DNA of 64,000 bases from Castanea sativa (taxonomy: Eukaryota > Streptophyta > Magnoliopsida > Fagales > Fagaceae): NCBI RefSeq assembly GCF_040712315.1, contig NC_134024.1, forward strand, positions 23,820,658 through 23,884,657, read 5' to 3'. Numbering within the stretch: position 1 is the first letter of the stretch; the number at the start of each line of letters is the position of its first letter. Both the position numbers and the translations under genes were made by a program. The notes under the pieces were generated by a model. The model searched no databases. It was not told where the DNA came from and saw nothing but the letters and a program-made list of their open reading frames with translations. Of the stretch, positions 62,398 through 64,000 are shown in pieces.

Positions 62398-62880
62398 TAA
62401 TGATTATCACACATAATGTGTACGTGCACACAAGCTGAAATCATGTTTCAAAAATACAATTTTAGTCAAAATTGTGAAATCACAATTATAACTGCAATTT
62501 TACGGGCTGTGCAACTAGCTCTTTCTGTACATACATAGACAAAGACACATTATATATGTGCATATATATTCTAACATTTGTCAAGGGCTTTGATTATGGT
62601 TCATCAAAGTACCAGACTCTGCTACTTTCTGCAAGAAATTTTGACTTGCTTGGGAACCTAACTTTGCCTCAAAACTGGATTTGCAGTTATCTTATAATAT
62701 AAGCAACTTCTTTCAAGCAAAAGTTTTGAGGCCCTAAACAGGAGCATACCTATTTTAGGAAATTCCTGCAAGTATGGCACCTATTATAATCAGTGTCTTT
62801 ATATGGTGGTCTCCTGAGACTGCATCCAGTACTAGATCACTAGAACGTAAACAAAAACTAATGCTCATGTCTGTTTCCAG
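61910..62880 (+). promoter_or_regulatory. HAOX promoter, 5' leader exon and leader intron
   Basis: A likely untranslated first exon ends at 62123 with donor TCG|GTATGTATG. The acceptor GTTTCCAG ends at 62880, four bases before the ATG. The 757-bp leader intron contains a (TA)n microsatellite at 62358-62394. An upstream ATG at 62774 lies in the intron and is not needed. The transcription start is not determined. Confidence 0.5.
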
Positions 62881-62884
62881 GACA

Positions 62885-64000
62885 ATGGTGGGTGAACCCG
62901 TTAATTTGAACGAGTTTCAAGAATTGGCTAGGGAAGCCCTTCCAAAAATGTATTATGACTTCTATGCTGGGGGAGCTGAGGATCAGTACACGCTAGAAGA
63001 GAACATGGAAGCATTTCGTAGAATCATGTAATGTGCTAGTCTTAATAGGGCAAAGTAGGTATGGCATTTTACCAATCAGTTTCCATGGTTTTCTCAGGAT
63101 TCAGCCTAGAATTCTTGTGGATGTCAGTAGAATAGATTTGTCAACTAATGTATTGGGGTACAATATATCGGCGCCCATTCTGATAGCTCCAACTGCCTTG
63201 CATAAGTTGGCACACCCTGAAGGTCTAAAGTCCTCTAAAAAAGACTTTGGTTGAGATTCCTTTCCCCCTGTCAAATGCTTATATTACTTGCTATTTGTTT
63301 CAGGCGAGGTTGTCACAGCCAGAGCAGCCGCTGCATGTAAAACTATAATGGTATTGATACAACGAATTTGTCATACTTACAAAAGGTGTTGCAGACTAAG
63401 TTATCTTTTACTGCAGGCTCTATCCTTCACATCTTCTTGCACTTTGGAGGAGGTTGCTTCCAGCTGCAATGCTGTTCGGTTCTTTCAAATATATGTATTG
63501 TATTCTTCTTGATCTCTTATTATTTCAATTTTTGTTGCTATGTGTTCCTTATGTGTTATTATTATTATTATTATTTTGGTAGAAACACACTGAAATTTGA
63601 TTACCCATTACGAATAGGTATACAAGAGGCGAGATTTATCAGCTCTGTTGGTGCAGAGAGCAGAGAGAAATGGATACAAGGCTCTTGTCCTAACTGCTGA
63701 TTCTCCCAGAGTTGGACGAAAGGAGGCAGACATAAAGAACAAGTGAAATATCATCTCACTCCTTTTCCTTCTGTGTGCAAGCACAATTAATTTGATTTCC
63801 AGAAAAGTTTGGCATAAACTGCTTTTAAAAAGGAGACAGGACACGAATTTGAACTCTAATAACAGAAGATATCTTATTTATTTGTCTCTTGTATCTATGC
63901 AATGAGCTATATCTTATGCATCTCATTTGAAACACAATTTTGATAATTTCTGCAGAATGATTTTACCTAAACTGAAGAATACAGAGCGTTTCTTATTACT
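62885..64000 (+). CDS. HAOX: (S)-2-hydroxyacid oxidase, peroxisomal (HAOX/GLO4-like), 3' cut by window
   Basis: Exons 62885-63027, 63098-63222, 63304-63350, 63417-63494, 63618-63742 and 63956 onward. All phases join. This is an FMN enzyme that oxidises 2-hydroxyacids to 2-oxoacids with H2O2 in peroxisomes, in the glycolate oxidase family. Seen: [12 protein letters not shown] start, active-site-type Tyr24 in [25 protein letters not shown] (FMN-binding), RFFQIYVYKRRD, and [18 protein letters not shown]. About 190 residues are present of an expected ~365; the catalytic His and the peroxisomal C-terminus lie beyond the window. The segment [20 protein letters not shown] lacks the Trp of photorespiratory glycolate oxidases, so a GLO4/HAOX-type enzyme for longer substrates is more likely. 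The ATG at 62885 is preferred because the homologous N-terminus starts there. No lesion seen so far. Confidence 0.9.

Noticed and set aside
62774..62884. Upstream ATG at 62774 as the HAOX start, giving an N-terminal extension
   Set aside because: A good splice acceptor lies at 62880 between it and the conserved start [11 protein letters not shown], and the added residues match nothing in the family.
63027..63030. HAOX exon 1 ending in a stop (ATG TAA), suggesting a pseudogene
   Set aside because: A GT donor at 63028 restores Met by joining AT to G at 63098, and all later exons join in phase.

Overview
This is nuclear DNA of a flowering plant, most likely a woody eudicot. It is AT-rich, its genes are intron-rich with GT-AG junctions, and plant-specific gene forms sit far apart in a dense layer of decayed transposable elements (hAT, MULE/MITE, LINE, SINE, LTR). 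The transposon families would fit a rosid tree such as Fagales, but that is inference; no marker here fixes the species.

Five host loci are supported, all on the + strand. (1) 12659-21305: PABN-type nuclear poly(A)-binding protein, 6 exons, 234 aa, with LINE fragments in a 6.1 kb intron and a triplicated telo-box-bearing segment upstream. (2) 23698-27331: Mediator subunit MED31, 5 exons, 206 aa. (3) 40112-44323: NAD(H)-type glutamate dehydrogenase, 9 exons, 411 aa, intact. (4) 45442-48815: a LIL3-type light-harvesting-like gene that is a pseudogene: a conserved Trp codon is TAG, and an 857-bp hAT element with an 8-bp target duplication splits exon 2 in frame. (5) 62885-64000: 5' part of a peroxisomal-type (S)-2-hydroxyacid oxidase (HAOX/GLO4-like) that runs off the window.

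The rest is repeats. 1-12 kb holds a degenerate minisatellite, hAT elements with nested insertions, and solo LTRs. 28-39 kb holds two copies of one SINE, a long-TIR MULE, a hAT-like element with a 44-bp perfect palindrome, and MULE-type MITEs with 9-bp duplications. 49.6-57.2 kb is a three-level nest: an old hAT MITE contains an LTR-like unit (5-bp TSD, TGTT...AACA), which contains a 4.0 kb BED/DUF659 hAT element with a broken transposase. 58-62 kb holds a minus-strand LINE fragment, a hAT remnant, and a solo LTR of the same family as the one at 9989-11037, partly duplicated in tandem.

The host genes act in unrelated processes: mRNA 3' processing, transcription, nitrogen/carbon balance, chlorophyll metabolism, and peroxisomal hydroxyacid oxidation. 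There is no sign of a gene cluster. The most notable findings are the pseudogenised LIL3 and the datable transposon nests. I found no CRISPR array, no functional tRNA or rRNA, and no clear new protein system.
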